Assembly: GCA_027919835.1 (NCBI GenBank)
Contig: JANVFP010000040.1
Coordinates: forward strand, 62,001-126,000
Reading direction: 5' to 3'
From: Lentinula raphanica
Taxonomy: Eukaryota; Basidiomycota; Agaricomycetes; Agaricales; Omphalotaceae
Length of the DNA stretch: 64,000 bases
Shown here: in pieces, positions 22,401 through 32,822 of the stretch
How the letters are laid out: every line of letters begins with the position of its first letter
Numbering within the stretch: the first letter of the stretch is position 1
The notes under the pieces: generated by a model
What the model was told of the DNA's origin: nothing
The model's input: only the letters and a program-made list of their open reading frames with translations
The model's database searches: none
Position numbers and translations under genes: made by a program

Positions 22401-22524
22401 GATGGGAGCTTATATTCGGATGGAATTTCTGCGGTAGCACGAGTGGTTCATCACCATCTGAATTGTTCCATTCGTCGGAATCTCCTTCTTCCTCCGCTTC
22501 AAGCAAAATGAAGTTGTGGCTCAT
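19421..22524 (-). pseudogene. Spt5-like KOW-domain gene, copy 1 (one-base deletion)
   Basis: Pieces in order on the minus strand: an acidic start near 22524 (MSHNFILLEAEEEGDSDEWN); an NGN-like region with GAEELVAPGFRFFYVRCQ; PPRSWIKCKRGLYKNDVGLV followed by VERLVLFPPRIDWD, typical of the Spt5 NGN-KOW1 junction; a KRKRE patch; FFPGDTVKL and GNEGLVISVCPGKVEVLLQE as further KOW motifs; then a C-terminal exon from 20555 to the stop at 19421. An intron near 20626-20576 joins the last two exons in frame. Compared with copy 2, one base is missing at about 21311 (CCTTCGAGAG against CCTTGCGAGAG), which breaks the frame. Spt5 is a transcription elongation factor; such extra copies are of unknown function. 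Confidence 0.62.
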
Positions 22525-23161
22525 GTTTTCAACCTGGGTGAATGTCAGCATACACGGCTATCAGAGTGACCTAAATTTTGGTAATTTGACATGGCCTCTC
22601 TGCCTGGACCTTTTTGGCATCTTTGCTTATGTACTTCATCAAGTATTTGGCCTTTAGCCTGTGTTGTTCAATGGCATGTGCATGTCCTCTCAGACGGTTG
22701 AATTGAATAGTAAAGTACTCACAATTGTAAGCAGGATGATATCTATCAGCATTCGTGGTAGACAACGAAAAATGAAGCCTTACGTAAGTTGACAATTGAA
22801 ACAAAGCCCGCCGCTATTGAGAACTGCTTACGATGAGCTATCGAGAACTGCTGACGAAGTCTACATAGTACGGCCGGTGCGCGGACAGTGAGCGCTGAGA
22901 GACGGGGTACAGTATCATTCAAAGCAGGACTTCGGTATCATACATACGTGTTTGACGGTGGTAATACCGCGGCGGATATAATAAAGCCTTCAACCTTGCT
23001 ATCAATAGTTCATAAGCTATCGAGGCTTATGACCATCGAACTCAACAATGAAGATGCAAACATCAAAGTTTAGATTAAGCTATACTTCAACATTGCTAAA
23101 GTAACGAGCGAGTGTATCTATCAAGTAGCGAATTGTCCATCATATATAAAAAGAACGTTGC
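22525..23161. other. 5' flank of Spt5-like copy 1, duplicated near 30 kb
   Basis: Contains CATGGCCTCTCTGCCTGGAC- and ACTGCTGACGAAGTCTAC-like segments that recur, diverged, at about 29950-30400. The duplicated block therefore includes the presumed promoter of the Spt5-like gene. From about 22930 the similarity ends and nothing is recognised up to the next gene. Confidence 0.6.
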
Positions 23162-26100
23162 CTACAAAATGTTGTAATTCCCAACGCCATCCAGAATCTC
23201 AGAAAAGCCAGCTAGAATTGCGTCCATGACCGCCTGTGGATCGCTAGATGGTGCCTTAACAGCTTCAGTAGATAGGATACGGGTATGAACATCATGCGCG
23301 TGCAGGTCTGAAGCAGCATGTGCCTTTATCCAAATGCTGCTACGCGCCTCGTCTGAAGTACCATTCCATGTACTGGGGACTGTCGTCTGAACAAGACAAA
23401 CCTATGGAATGTTTAAGAATAGCTTCCAACATGAACAGGAATCACTCACCTCAGTATAAGAACCATCGACGAGATATGAGGCACTCCAGTGTTGCCCAGC
23501 AGAACATTCTCATTCGGAATTCTTTCTTGGAAACATCGTCGAGTGGTACTACATCTGCGAACCTGCCTTGCAATCTTGCATAGTCAGAGGTGGCGGCAAT
23601 CCTGAACCTTCCAGAAACTTTCGGAAAATGGCAGGAAATCCTTCGTCGGACATTGCTGGGAAAACCAACGACAGAGCGTCTTTGAGCTCACGCTGGACAA
23701 ATTGTTGATATGGTTGATGTAATCAATTCGAAGCATAGTATAGTCGCCTTTGATACGAGTTTCGAGGAGTGAGTTAACGAATTCGCTCGTACCACCGGTG
23801 AAACGTCTTGCGATCTAGTGATTAAGCACACTGAGCACCACCACCATTCGAGTACAAAGATATATACGCACTTCCGATAAGTTCACACCCAGAGTCCCAC
23901 ACGGGAGGAGGAGGCCCTTCAAGAAGCCTTGAAATAAGGGTGCTCGACGGATTCGGGACCAATGATGGCATTGTGAAGCATTCTCCATGCAAGAGAATGA
24001 TGGAGTTGTTCATTCCGATCACGCAAAACCGAAACCTAGTAAGCCTTGAGTATGTGCGATGGTGACAACTGGAGGAACGTACCGATAAATTATGATAAGT
24101 TGCGAAGTGCGCTTCAAATGAGGATAGAGCGTTGTTATCGCGATAGTCGAGTGCGAGCCATCGAATTAAAGTCTGATATAGTGTAGGGAAGAATTCAAGA
24201 ACCAAATCTTTCGTGATGGAGCTGAGATCGCAATCATTGAGGAGGTATACCAGAAGCAGAGGGTTCAGATTTGCAGGATAAACCCCGTGTATGAGGGACA
24301 ACCCGACCACAGACCCAAAGTTAGTTAGCTCATCCTTCTTGGTGGTCGATATTTCTGACGCCGACAACATGGGCACGGTGGCGAGTGTGGTATACTCATC
24401 GGTAACGTGGGTGAGAAGGATCGCAGCGTCATTGAAAGCGGACTGGAAAAAGATGCTCATAACCTCCTTTTCGACGCCAGGTCCCGAGGTGATGTAGGTC
24501 TCGGCGCCGCTTGGTTCGGTATGCACTCTAGAAATATGCATATGAAATATCAGTTGATTCGACGAACAGCCCACTCACAACTGAAAATGTCTGTGCTCCG
24601 ACAGGAGGGTAGTGAAATCTCCATCTATGTTGGCTTTGCGTACGAGCTTGGTATATTTGAGCCAATTCATGTGTGTTCTCCCTTTGATCATGAAACCTGG
24701 TTCTTCCATGTCGAATAACTGGTGATATCGCTCCGAAACGTATTTGAACATTGGTGAACGATCGACGACAGAAAACACTTCGGTGACATCAGGAGGGACC
24801 CAAGTAGTATCCCAGAGGATCTTCAAGGGCTATCACGAAACACATGAGCTGCTGTGCAAGCTAACGAGAACCTGTTACTTACTCCAGTGTCCGGACCTTC
24901 TGAGCTACCTTGAATCACGAGAGGCATCGGGGGCGGTAAGTCGAATAATTCTGTGAACGGTGAGCTATTGGACCAGTGGTGTCATTGAGTAATTTACCTT
25001 GCGTGATAGAACTAGTAGAACTCAATGGATCCATAGTGAGCATTTGAGCTACTACCCTCATCTCCTAGGATCAAACCAGTTCGCGTTATTACGATGGATG
25101 GAAATGGATGGAATAAACATACCGCAGAGTCCTCATCAGCATCCCTTCTACATCCGAACTCAATTTCAGTTTCGTTGAGTGCCCTATATCCCTCATCGAC
25201 AAGGGCGTCCGTGTCAGAACGAAAGATACCATATATACGTTTCGAAATGCAGTGATGCGTATGTACAGAATTATCAGATCCAAGCCCTTTCTCGAACAGG
25301 TTGACGCTCAAGGACACATTGGAGGATCGAATGGCTATCGAATTAAGATTAGTGATCACCCTTGGAAATCAAAGCGCGGACCATACCAGTATGGAGAACA
25401 AATTTCTTTTTGGAAGTGACGGCGTACTTGGGAACCCCATAATCTGGATCGTAGACGAGGTGCGCTAAAGTCATGTCCTCAGATTCTACCTTCCCGGGGC
25501 ACAGTCGAGGCGTCTTTGCGTTGTTATTGGTGTTTCCTCGGTTCACAAACCGCAGAAGCTGTATAGCGAGGCGCTCGTGACGACGAAAGAAGGCCGATGG
25601 CTCGGTACCAGAGCTCAGATTCGGGGGAAAGCTCCAACCGGACTGGGATAGGGATGATTGTATGACATCGAGGAGGTCGACAACCTTCGTATTCAGAGAC
25701 AGATTGTCGAAATGATACACTAGATTGAGAGATTCGAGGACAGTCTGGAACGCGTCGCTGTTCTGCACATAGTGGTGAAGCCGGAGAGGGATATTATGAA
25801 TCTGAAATGACTATCATGTTAGTATCATGAGATTCCAGATCGATATATGAGAAGACGTACTTGACATTCGTCAGGAGTGAGGGGCGGCGGATACACGAGA
25901 ACGACCAGACTCACAACTTCCGTTCCGTCGTTAGCTGTGGCGATCGTGTCTTCTACTTTGAAGGTACTAGCACCGCCAACCAGTCTAGGCGGCTTCCTAC
26001 CCAGACCTCTCTTCTTCCTCCTCCTTTCGGGGTTGCTCGTTGACATCTGAGCTGCATGCTCGTTACGGTCACGATTCGCTCGCTCGATGGTAGTGAGGCT

Positions 26101-26562
26101 GTGAAAAGGTGAGGCCGGGGGTGCAAAGGATGGATGTGGGTGACCACTGTTGGAACCCGAAGCGCGGACGGATGCCAACATACTGAGAGGGGATAGATAA
26201 TTTGTGATCGGCGGCGCTGGTTGAGAATGCAACGAGCTCGCCGGCGTGCTAATAGAAGGTAGCGGTGCAGGTGTGAAAGCAGGTATCGTCTGCAAAGCTG
26301 CAGATGCAGGACTTGTCTGCGAAGCCGTAGGAGCAGGCAGCGCTGTAGAAGCAGACACTGAAGACGAGACTGAAGAGCCTTCGATGGAAGAAGAGTTAGG
26401 CGTCGTCTGAGTAGGAGCTGACGGCTGAGGCGATACGGATAACTGTGGCCCACTCGAACCGGATGTTGGAGGCGACGACTGCTGTAAAAATTGAAGGATG
26501 AGCTGAGGGTTGCTAGCAAGCATGGCTTGCAGCGATTGCTGCATGATCTGAGGATAATCCAT
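23162..26562 (-). CDS. Multi-exon agaricomycete protein with HECT-like C-terminus (function uncertain)
   Basis: The gene starts at the ATG at 26562 (MDYPQIMQQSLQAMLASNPQ) with a Gln-rich leader followed by about 130 residues of Ser/Pro/Thr-rich low complexity and a basic KKRGLGRKPP patch. Further minus-strand exons lie around 25768-25349, 25359-25012, 24826-24575, 24574-23822 and 23830-23162. The C-terminal part contains CDLSSITKDLVLEFFPTLYQ, an FTGGTSEFVNSLL stretch, FRMRMFCWATLE, and ends ILDGVGNYNIL. From memory this architecture belongs to a multicopy mushroom family with weak HECT ubiquitin-ligase likeness; I cannot see a clear catalytic cysteine. Not all exon joins were verified. Neighbours are Spt5-like copies on both sides. 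Confidence 0.5.
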
Positions 26563-26809
26563 GTTCAGTGGACGATTAGATGAAATGATATCTGAAGAAA
26601 AAAATCAGATTTATGCATGAGTTCGGCCAAACACTGCGTACTGACTGTAGAAACGACTGAGAAATCCAAGAGATTGGCTGGGGGGCGAGATACACGCTGA
26701 GAAAAAAGGACGATGAAAGAGGGGGGTAAAGAAGGATTGACTGCTTTATGCTGGCTTTATGCGTCTTTTATAGACCTCAAAATGTATCGTCGATCTAAAT
26801 GGAGTACAC

Positions 26810-27832
26810 GTCAGCAGAGTAAAGCAAGGCATCAGCAAAATGGAACGACGAACCTGCGACGAACACACGTAGGTGAAGGATCGGAACTAGGGGTTGTTGA
26901 AACCTGCTTGAAGTGCTTCATTCCAATCACGAAACGATGACCAATCACTAGATAATGACCAATCACAAGTAGATGACCAACTTTACACAATTTATTCAAC
27001 TGTATATGTGGTGCAGGCCGTTTCTATACGACCCTACTCTGAGTGGAGCGGTACACAATTCACAATATTTGACATTGTACAACTTTCCGGAGCTGCAGGG
27101 GTGATTTTGACTCGAAAGGCGTCTTGTATCTCGTACCCTGCTCGTACCTTGGCTCATATAATCACTTGAATTCTTCATTTTGACTTTCCTGAGCAACCGC
27201 CATCTACAGTGATTCGTCACTCCCTTTGATAAATTTGTAGAACATCATGCTGGACGACAACTTATTCTCTGAGTGAGGCCTCGGACTTTCGTGGGGTATT
27301 TTCGATATCAGCTCATGTTCGTCAGAGCAAGACTCATGTCCATCTTCGGTTGATCTCGGTGCGAGTAGGTCAGTGCATTCGTGGACTAGTATGTATGCAT
27401 TGTGTATGCATTTTCAGACTGATCGTTGATTCTGTAGGATCGATCGCTGGTTTTCGGAATTAAAGAATCGCCCGGAAGCAGATCGTATAGACTTGTGATC
27501 CATGATTTGCACTACGTACGAGCTCGGGAGGAAACGACGGAGAGTGCGACAAAAGGAGAAGGAAAGAGGGAAGGGAGTGAATGTAGGAAGAGAATGCCTT
27601 CACAAAGCTCGAAAGACCAGCGGACGACAGGAAAACTGCATGATTATAGGTGGTCAGAGCGTAAGTATGTAGAAGCAAAAATACGCGAAGGAAAAGAACC
27701 AACTTTTTGACCGTGTCAGTATGGATGTTTACTAAGCAATCTTCGATCGCACTAAGCAGTTTTCAATTCTACGATGCGAATTCTCATGGCAAAGATCCCG
27801 TCGTGTTTGACGCTCGTTCCAATGGTCAGTAC
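26810..27832. repeat. Dispersed repeat, copy 2
   Basis: From about 27060 it matches copy 1 at 8840-9690. Its left part (26810-27057) matches 47070-47290, sharing CATCAGCAAAATGGAACGAC-like and CTATACGACCCTACTCTGAG segments. The right boundary at about 27832 (CAATGG) is fused directly to the decayed C-terminus of Spt5-like copy 2, where copy 1 has unrelated sequence. The copies in the window therefore define overlapping parts of one longer element. Confidence 0.7.
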
Positions 27833-29941
27833 CGACTGGGTGGGTTGAAAGAACAGGACGCTGTCGCACGAGTCGGTCCTGCGTCCGTGATCCCAGTTGC
27901 AAGGGAAATTGAGCGGTGGAGGAATCGATCAAAGGGAGCCTGCGCTGGTGTGCTGAGAGGTGTTTTGGGTGATGAGATAGCACGTCCTGAACGGCGGCTG
28001 ATTGTTCTACCTTTGTGAGTGTATTTGGGTGAGATTCAAAAATTTGCTTCTAGAAGTCATTGAGTTATCAGTACGATGATTGAGAAGTGAAACGGACCTC
28101 ATTGTGACCCTCCTGTAACAGCACCTCAACCCCACCAGAACAAACACTGATCACTAGACCTTCATTTCCTGCCAGCTCTATATCCTCCGTTTCCGCCGAT
28201 ACCCCGTGCTCATTCGTTTCGTGGAGCAGCCGAAGCCTTGTACGGTCGCCAAGGGGAAGTTGGACAATATCGCCCGGAAAAAATATTTTTTCAAGATGGA
28301 CTTTCAACATCGTATGGAGTGAGTTGACCGTGATATTCGCCACCTGCAGAGGGATGCTGATCTCACAATCTGAAGGACCAACATGGTGAATTACGACTTT
28401 GGTACAGCCTTCGGGAAGTTCGAGTGTATGTCGTCCTCCTGGTGTACACCAAACGCGGTCGATGTCAGTGAAACGAACGTCCTCCCTGATCTGGAATTCC
28501 CAGGATGATGGCGGAGGCATCCGTAGGAGAGATTGTTGACCGGCATAATGCTTAGACTCTAGAAAATAGTAGCGATTGTCGGCTGGAATCTCCGATGCAA
28601 GCTCCATATCTGCGAGCTTTATTCGTACGAGAACAAGGCCGTTCTGCCACTGTTGACCTAGACATATATAGCGTTTGTGTGTCGCCTCGGAATGTGAGCA
28701 TGAATGGGGAGTTTTGCAATGTTTAGCACAATCCATTCGCGTGGGGAAGCAGTAATTTTGATCGATATACACTCCAGCCTTGCGAGAGAGAACCGCTGGG
28801 CGTTCCGTCGGCTCACGCTTTCGTTTGCCAAGGGAGGCTTTCCCACTGGAAAAATCGGAAACCAGTTCCCAGTCGAATCGAGGGGGAGATAGAACCAAAC
28901 GTTCGACATCAGAGCTGATTTCATTAAATTCGTCTGCAACAAAAGGCCAACCTCATCCTTGTGAAGACCGCGTTCGTATTTGATCCAACTCCGAGGAGGA
29001 TATCGACCAAGATGGGACGGTTCCCGTAGAATGCATCGAATGCCCACAGGGTCGTCAATGGGACCAAGGATGGGTAAAGTTAGATCTGTGCGAGCTTCTG
29101 CTGTAGATATATGGTGTTTCGAAGTATGCAATGGAAATGCGAATCGGAGGACTTTCGAGTACAAGAGGCCGGCCATCGTAAGGAGGTGTGCCGCAAGAAC
29201 AGTGTTCAGAGGGAGCATGCTTCGTGCTTGAAGATAAATATCTCCAGGTAAAACATAGGGAAATGCCGCTTGTAGAATCAGAGGGTCAATAACTAGGTGC
29301 TAGAGATTTCCGCATTAGTTCGAGTTCAATGGATTAAGCAAAGGATCGCACCTGGCAGCGAACGTGAAAGAACTTAAAACCCGGTGCCACCAACTCTTCA
29401 GCACCCATATATTTTCTGATCCGCTGCTTCAATAAGCGTTTCTTTAACTCAACCTCATCTTCCATTCGCCAATCTTGCTCTTCCTCTGAGCCCGCTACAT
29501 CAACAGCGATACCGGTACTGTGAGATGCTTCCATATCACTGGAAGACATCACATTATTCATACGCGTTCAAACTGTACCCAAAGGCGGAGCGTCGTAGTT
29601 CGGTTGTAGTCATCTTTGATACAGCCGGCGGAGGTACAGATGCTGAACGTCGTCTAGGTTTAATCCTCGATGGAAGAGGCTCATAGCGTGCCGATGATAC
29701 TGGAATAACGGTTGGGAATACACGACTGCTGCGCGCGTTAACGATCTCCCGAAGATGAATCGATTCCTACATACGTTGGATCATCCGATCGAAACCATGA
29801 GACGAATTGACGAAGGGGAGGGCATATTCGGATGAAATGTCCGCGTTAGCACATTTTTTGGCTTCATCCCCATCTGAACTGTCCCACTCGTCGAATTCTT
29901 CTTCTTCCTGCGCTTCAAGTGAAATAAGATCGTGGCTCATC
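27833..29941 (-). pseudogene. Spt5-like KOW-domain gene, copy 2 (truncated, frameshifted)
   Basis: Same order of pieces as copy 1: the acidic start near 29941 (MSHDLISLEAQEEEEFDEWD), the GAEELVAPGFKFFHVRCQ region, RSWIKYERGLHKDEVGLL, the KRKRE patch, FFPGDIVQLP and GNEGLVISVC. The middle frame is intact across the point where copy 1 lost a base (KAGVYIDQNYC). It has its own one-base loss at about 28939 in the segment after the DEVGLL residues. The C-terminal exon has lost about 340 bp compared with copy 1 (positions equivalent to 20090-20425) and ends against the dispersed repeat, so the product cannot be complete. Confidence 0.65.
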
Positions 29942-30633
29942 CGTATGTACCTGGGTGGATGTCAGCATATACGGCTATTAGTATCGGACTGTCATGAATT
30001 TCGATGAATTTGACTAGAACTCTGCCCAAAATTTGGCGTGGTCTCAGCCTGTAACTTTTTGGCATCTTTGCTTGTGTACTTCATCTGATATTTCTCTGTT
30101 TTTTGCCTTTAGGTTGCGTTGTTCATTGGCATGGCTCATGTCCTCTCGGATGGCTAATCTGAACGGGACGGTACTTACAATTGTATGCAGGAAAATATGC
30201 TAATAGTAGCAGCGATTCGCGGTCGACGTTGCCCAACAAAAAATGAAACTTTACGTAAGTTGACAATGGAAGCAAAGCCTGCCTGCTATCGAGAGCTGCT
30301 TACGTCAGACGAAGTCTCTACTAGTACTATAGGACGACCAGTGCGCGAGACGGTAGGGAAACGTTGAGCACTGAGAGATGATAGAGTATAATACAAAACA
30401 TGTATATTTGACTGGCCAAAGCATTAAGCTGGGCCACTTCTTGAAGTTAACTTGTAGTACGATTCGAAATGACGCGATCACGTGGTCATGAGCCTACATA
30501 AGCACCGGCGCCAGTCGAAGTTTTCTCTTAGTTTCCTACCTTCATGTCTGCATGTGAGTGGCCTCAATTTTACCTTGCATATGCATACCTTAGCGTATCT
30601 CTGCATATTACGATGAATTGACCTCACTCCATT
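29942..30633. other. 5' flank of Spt5-like copy 2 and promoter region of the TET-like gene
   Basis: The first 450 bp are the diverged duplicate of 22525-22930. The remaining 230 bp before the ATG at 30634 are unique. The boundary of the duplication therefore lies just upstream of the TET/JBP-like gene. Confidence 0.55.
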
Positions 30634-32289
30634 ATGCCCAAGCCTCTAGTATGCAGACCCGGCTTTGGGGCAGCAGAATGTAGCGTCTTGGCATACACTG
30701 GTATGCTAAGGTTTTTCATGTTGTTTCTCTTTCTTTCGTTCATTTACTCTCTCTCAATGTCAATTCTAACACTCTTCACAGCTTTTCGACGTGCATTACG
30801 GAACAATAAGGAATATAGCGGCATCTCTCGTGGAGACGAAGAGGCCGAGCTCCTCACCGTCAGCTTTGACGCAGGCAGTCTGATGGAGGATGTCTATATG
30901 TGGCAAGAAGAATACAACGCACGGAACGAAGAGATTACCGATGAAGCCGTTCCTCTAAAGCCATTCACTCTCGACCGACGTCCCCCTAAACCCTCTCATT
31001 TCTACACCATCAAAGAACTCGCCAAACCCAGGTCTTTGCACCTTCCGTCGCCTCGCGAACGCGCTCCCTATCAGCCAAACATGGGCATCTCTGCTCAACG
31101 AAGGAAGAGCGAGAAGTCCCACAGACGCTCTCGCACCCTCCGTGATCACGAACGCCGTAAAAAGCAGCTCGCTGTGGGCTCCTCCCTCAAAGCGTGTGCC
31201 ATGCAAAACATTGCCCGTTCAAGATTGGCCTCAAACATTGTAAAGACGGACTTTCAACGTCAGAAGGCGAAGTGGGTTGGTCAAAAAATTGCTGCAAATG
31301 AGGAGGCGTATTCGTTGGAAGAACTGTTGGCCATGCCCGAACTTAAAAGGATGAGCTGGGATGGCAGGTGAGACATGACATTTCTAGACATTCAGGTGTC
31401 CTAACCCCCAAAAGCCATACCAGGATCATACAGGACGGGTGCGGCGTCCCTCTCGTCGTTATGGGCCGCCGCCCATCAGATTTTGACGACGTTGTCGAAC
31501 GTATCCAGCAGAAGCTTACACAGGCCCACGTAGCGCTCAATTTTGCACCTATGAAGAAGAAAGTCAACTTACGAGGAACTTATGACGCGGCGCCGATGGG
31601 CGGCAGTTTCGGCGGTGGTCAGAAACGACCCGCTATGTTCGCTCACACCCCTCACAATGCCGCTATCCTTCAAGGGCTTCGAGAAGACCCAGACATGCAA
31701 CGCATTGCTCGATTATGTGACCGTGAGTGGAATTTTCTACCCCTGATAATTCTCTGAAATGTTTTTGTCAGACTATTTTCAATCCTATTTTCCCAATATG
31801 CATAACTTGTACACCAACGTCCTCGACTTGCTTCACGAAGACAATCCCGAATTTGAGCGAAACTTCCCAGAATGCTCGTGGGCGGCGGCCCACATCAACT
31901 TCCTGCGCGCTGTGACCTTCCGACATCGAGACTTTCTCAACTTGCTTTTTGGTTTGTGTGCCGTCTTTCCCGTGGGTTCCTATGATTATCAGTGCGGTGG
32001 TCATTTGATTCTATGGGACCTCGGTCTATTCCTGGAATTTCCACCTGGAACAGTCATTCTCCTTCCTTCAGCATTGCTCGAACACTCCAATGTCAGTCTC
32101 CCACCTGGGCAAACTCGCTCCTCCGTAACATTTTACTCTGCCGCCGGTCTCTTTCGATGGTGCCACAATGGTTTTGTATCTGATAAGGACATGCGCTCCC
32201 AAGGGTCTCCCAAGCTCTTGAAGCGGTGGAATGCATACCGGGAGGAAATGTGGAAGGAGGGGCTGGGTTTACTGAAGCCCTCTGCTTAG
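30634..32289 (+). CDS. Fungal TET/JBP-like 2-oxoglutarate/Fe(II) dioxygenase
   Basis: Exons 30634-30700, 30782-31367, 31415-31722 and 31772-32289 join in frame to 1479 nt (492 aa). The intron at 31368-31414 is 47 bp with a CCTAAC branch site. The catalytic C-terminus shows the iron-binding HxD as FRHRDFLNLLFG, then GGHLILWDLGLFLEFPPGT, the distal histidine in LLEHSN, and a 2-oxoglutarate arginine in GQTRSSVTFYSAAGLFRW. This layout matches the TET/JBP-type 5-methylcytosine dioxygenases expanded in agaricomycetes, which modify DNA bases in the nucleus and are often linked to transposons. The N-terminal half is basic and variable, as usual. All metal and co-substrate residues are present, so it may be active. 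The start codon choice is the first in-frame ATG. Confidence 0.85.
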
Positions 32290-32822
32290 CGTTCATTCAA
32301 TACTTCGTTGTTCCCTCATTGTGATATCAATGGTGTTCAGCCTATATCCTGTAAGCTTCCCCAGCTGTCGTATCCTGCTCTTGTACATATTTGAAGTGTA
32401 TACTGGAATGATTTCTAATAACATATCATCCTTTTGTCTCTTTACACTCTTCCTTGAGCCTTCGTCATTGAATTAGCATTTGTATCATGGGGCGTAGCTC
32501 TTCCAAGCCTTCACTATTACATAGGCACAGCTTTTCTCACCTTTTCCGCGTTCAAACTTAAGGTTCAAATTTCGGTCCACGGCCGCGCTAGTAATTCAAC
32601 ATAAGTATTTCGCCTCCTCACTGAATATCTGACGTAGCAAGTGGCATTCGAATTTCTATGTGCTCCCTCTTTCGTCTCCAACAAAAATGAGAGCTGATTT
32701 TGCACAGCAATCCTACTTCGTGTAAAACAAAAAACTAACAAGTCCAAATATCAAGTACAAAATGTAAGGCAGATGCACTAAGACCTATAAACAGGAACTG
32801 TGGTACAGGATTCGTTCTGTAT
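32290..32822. other. Convergent 3' intergenic region
   Basis: 530 bp between the stop of the TET-like gene (plus strand) and the stop of RFA1 (minus strand). AT-rich with no coding sequence recognised; expected to hold both 3' UTRs. Confidence 0.6.

Noticed and set aside
31368..31387. A 20-bp intron in the TET/JBP-like gene
   Set aside because: Far shorter than any other intron here. A 47-bp intron (31368-31414) with a CCTAAC branch site keeps the frame and fits the family.
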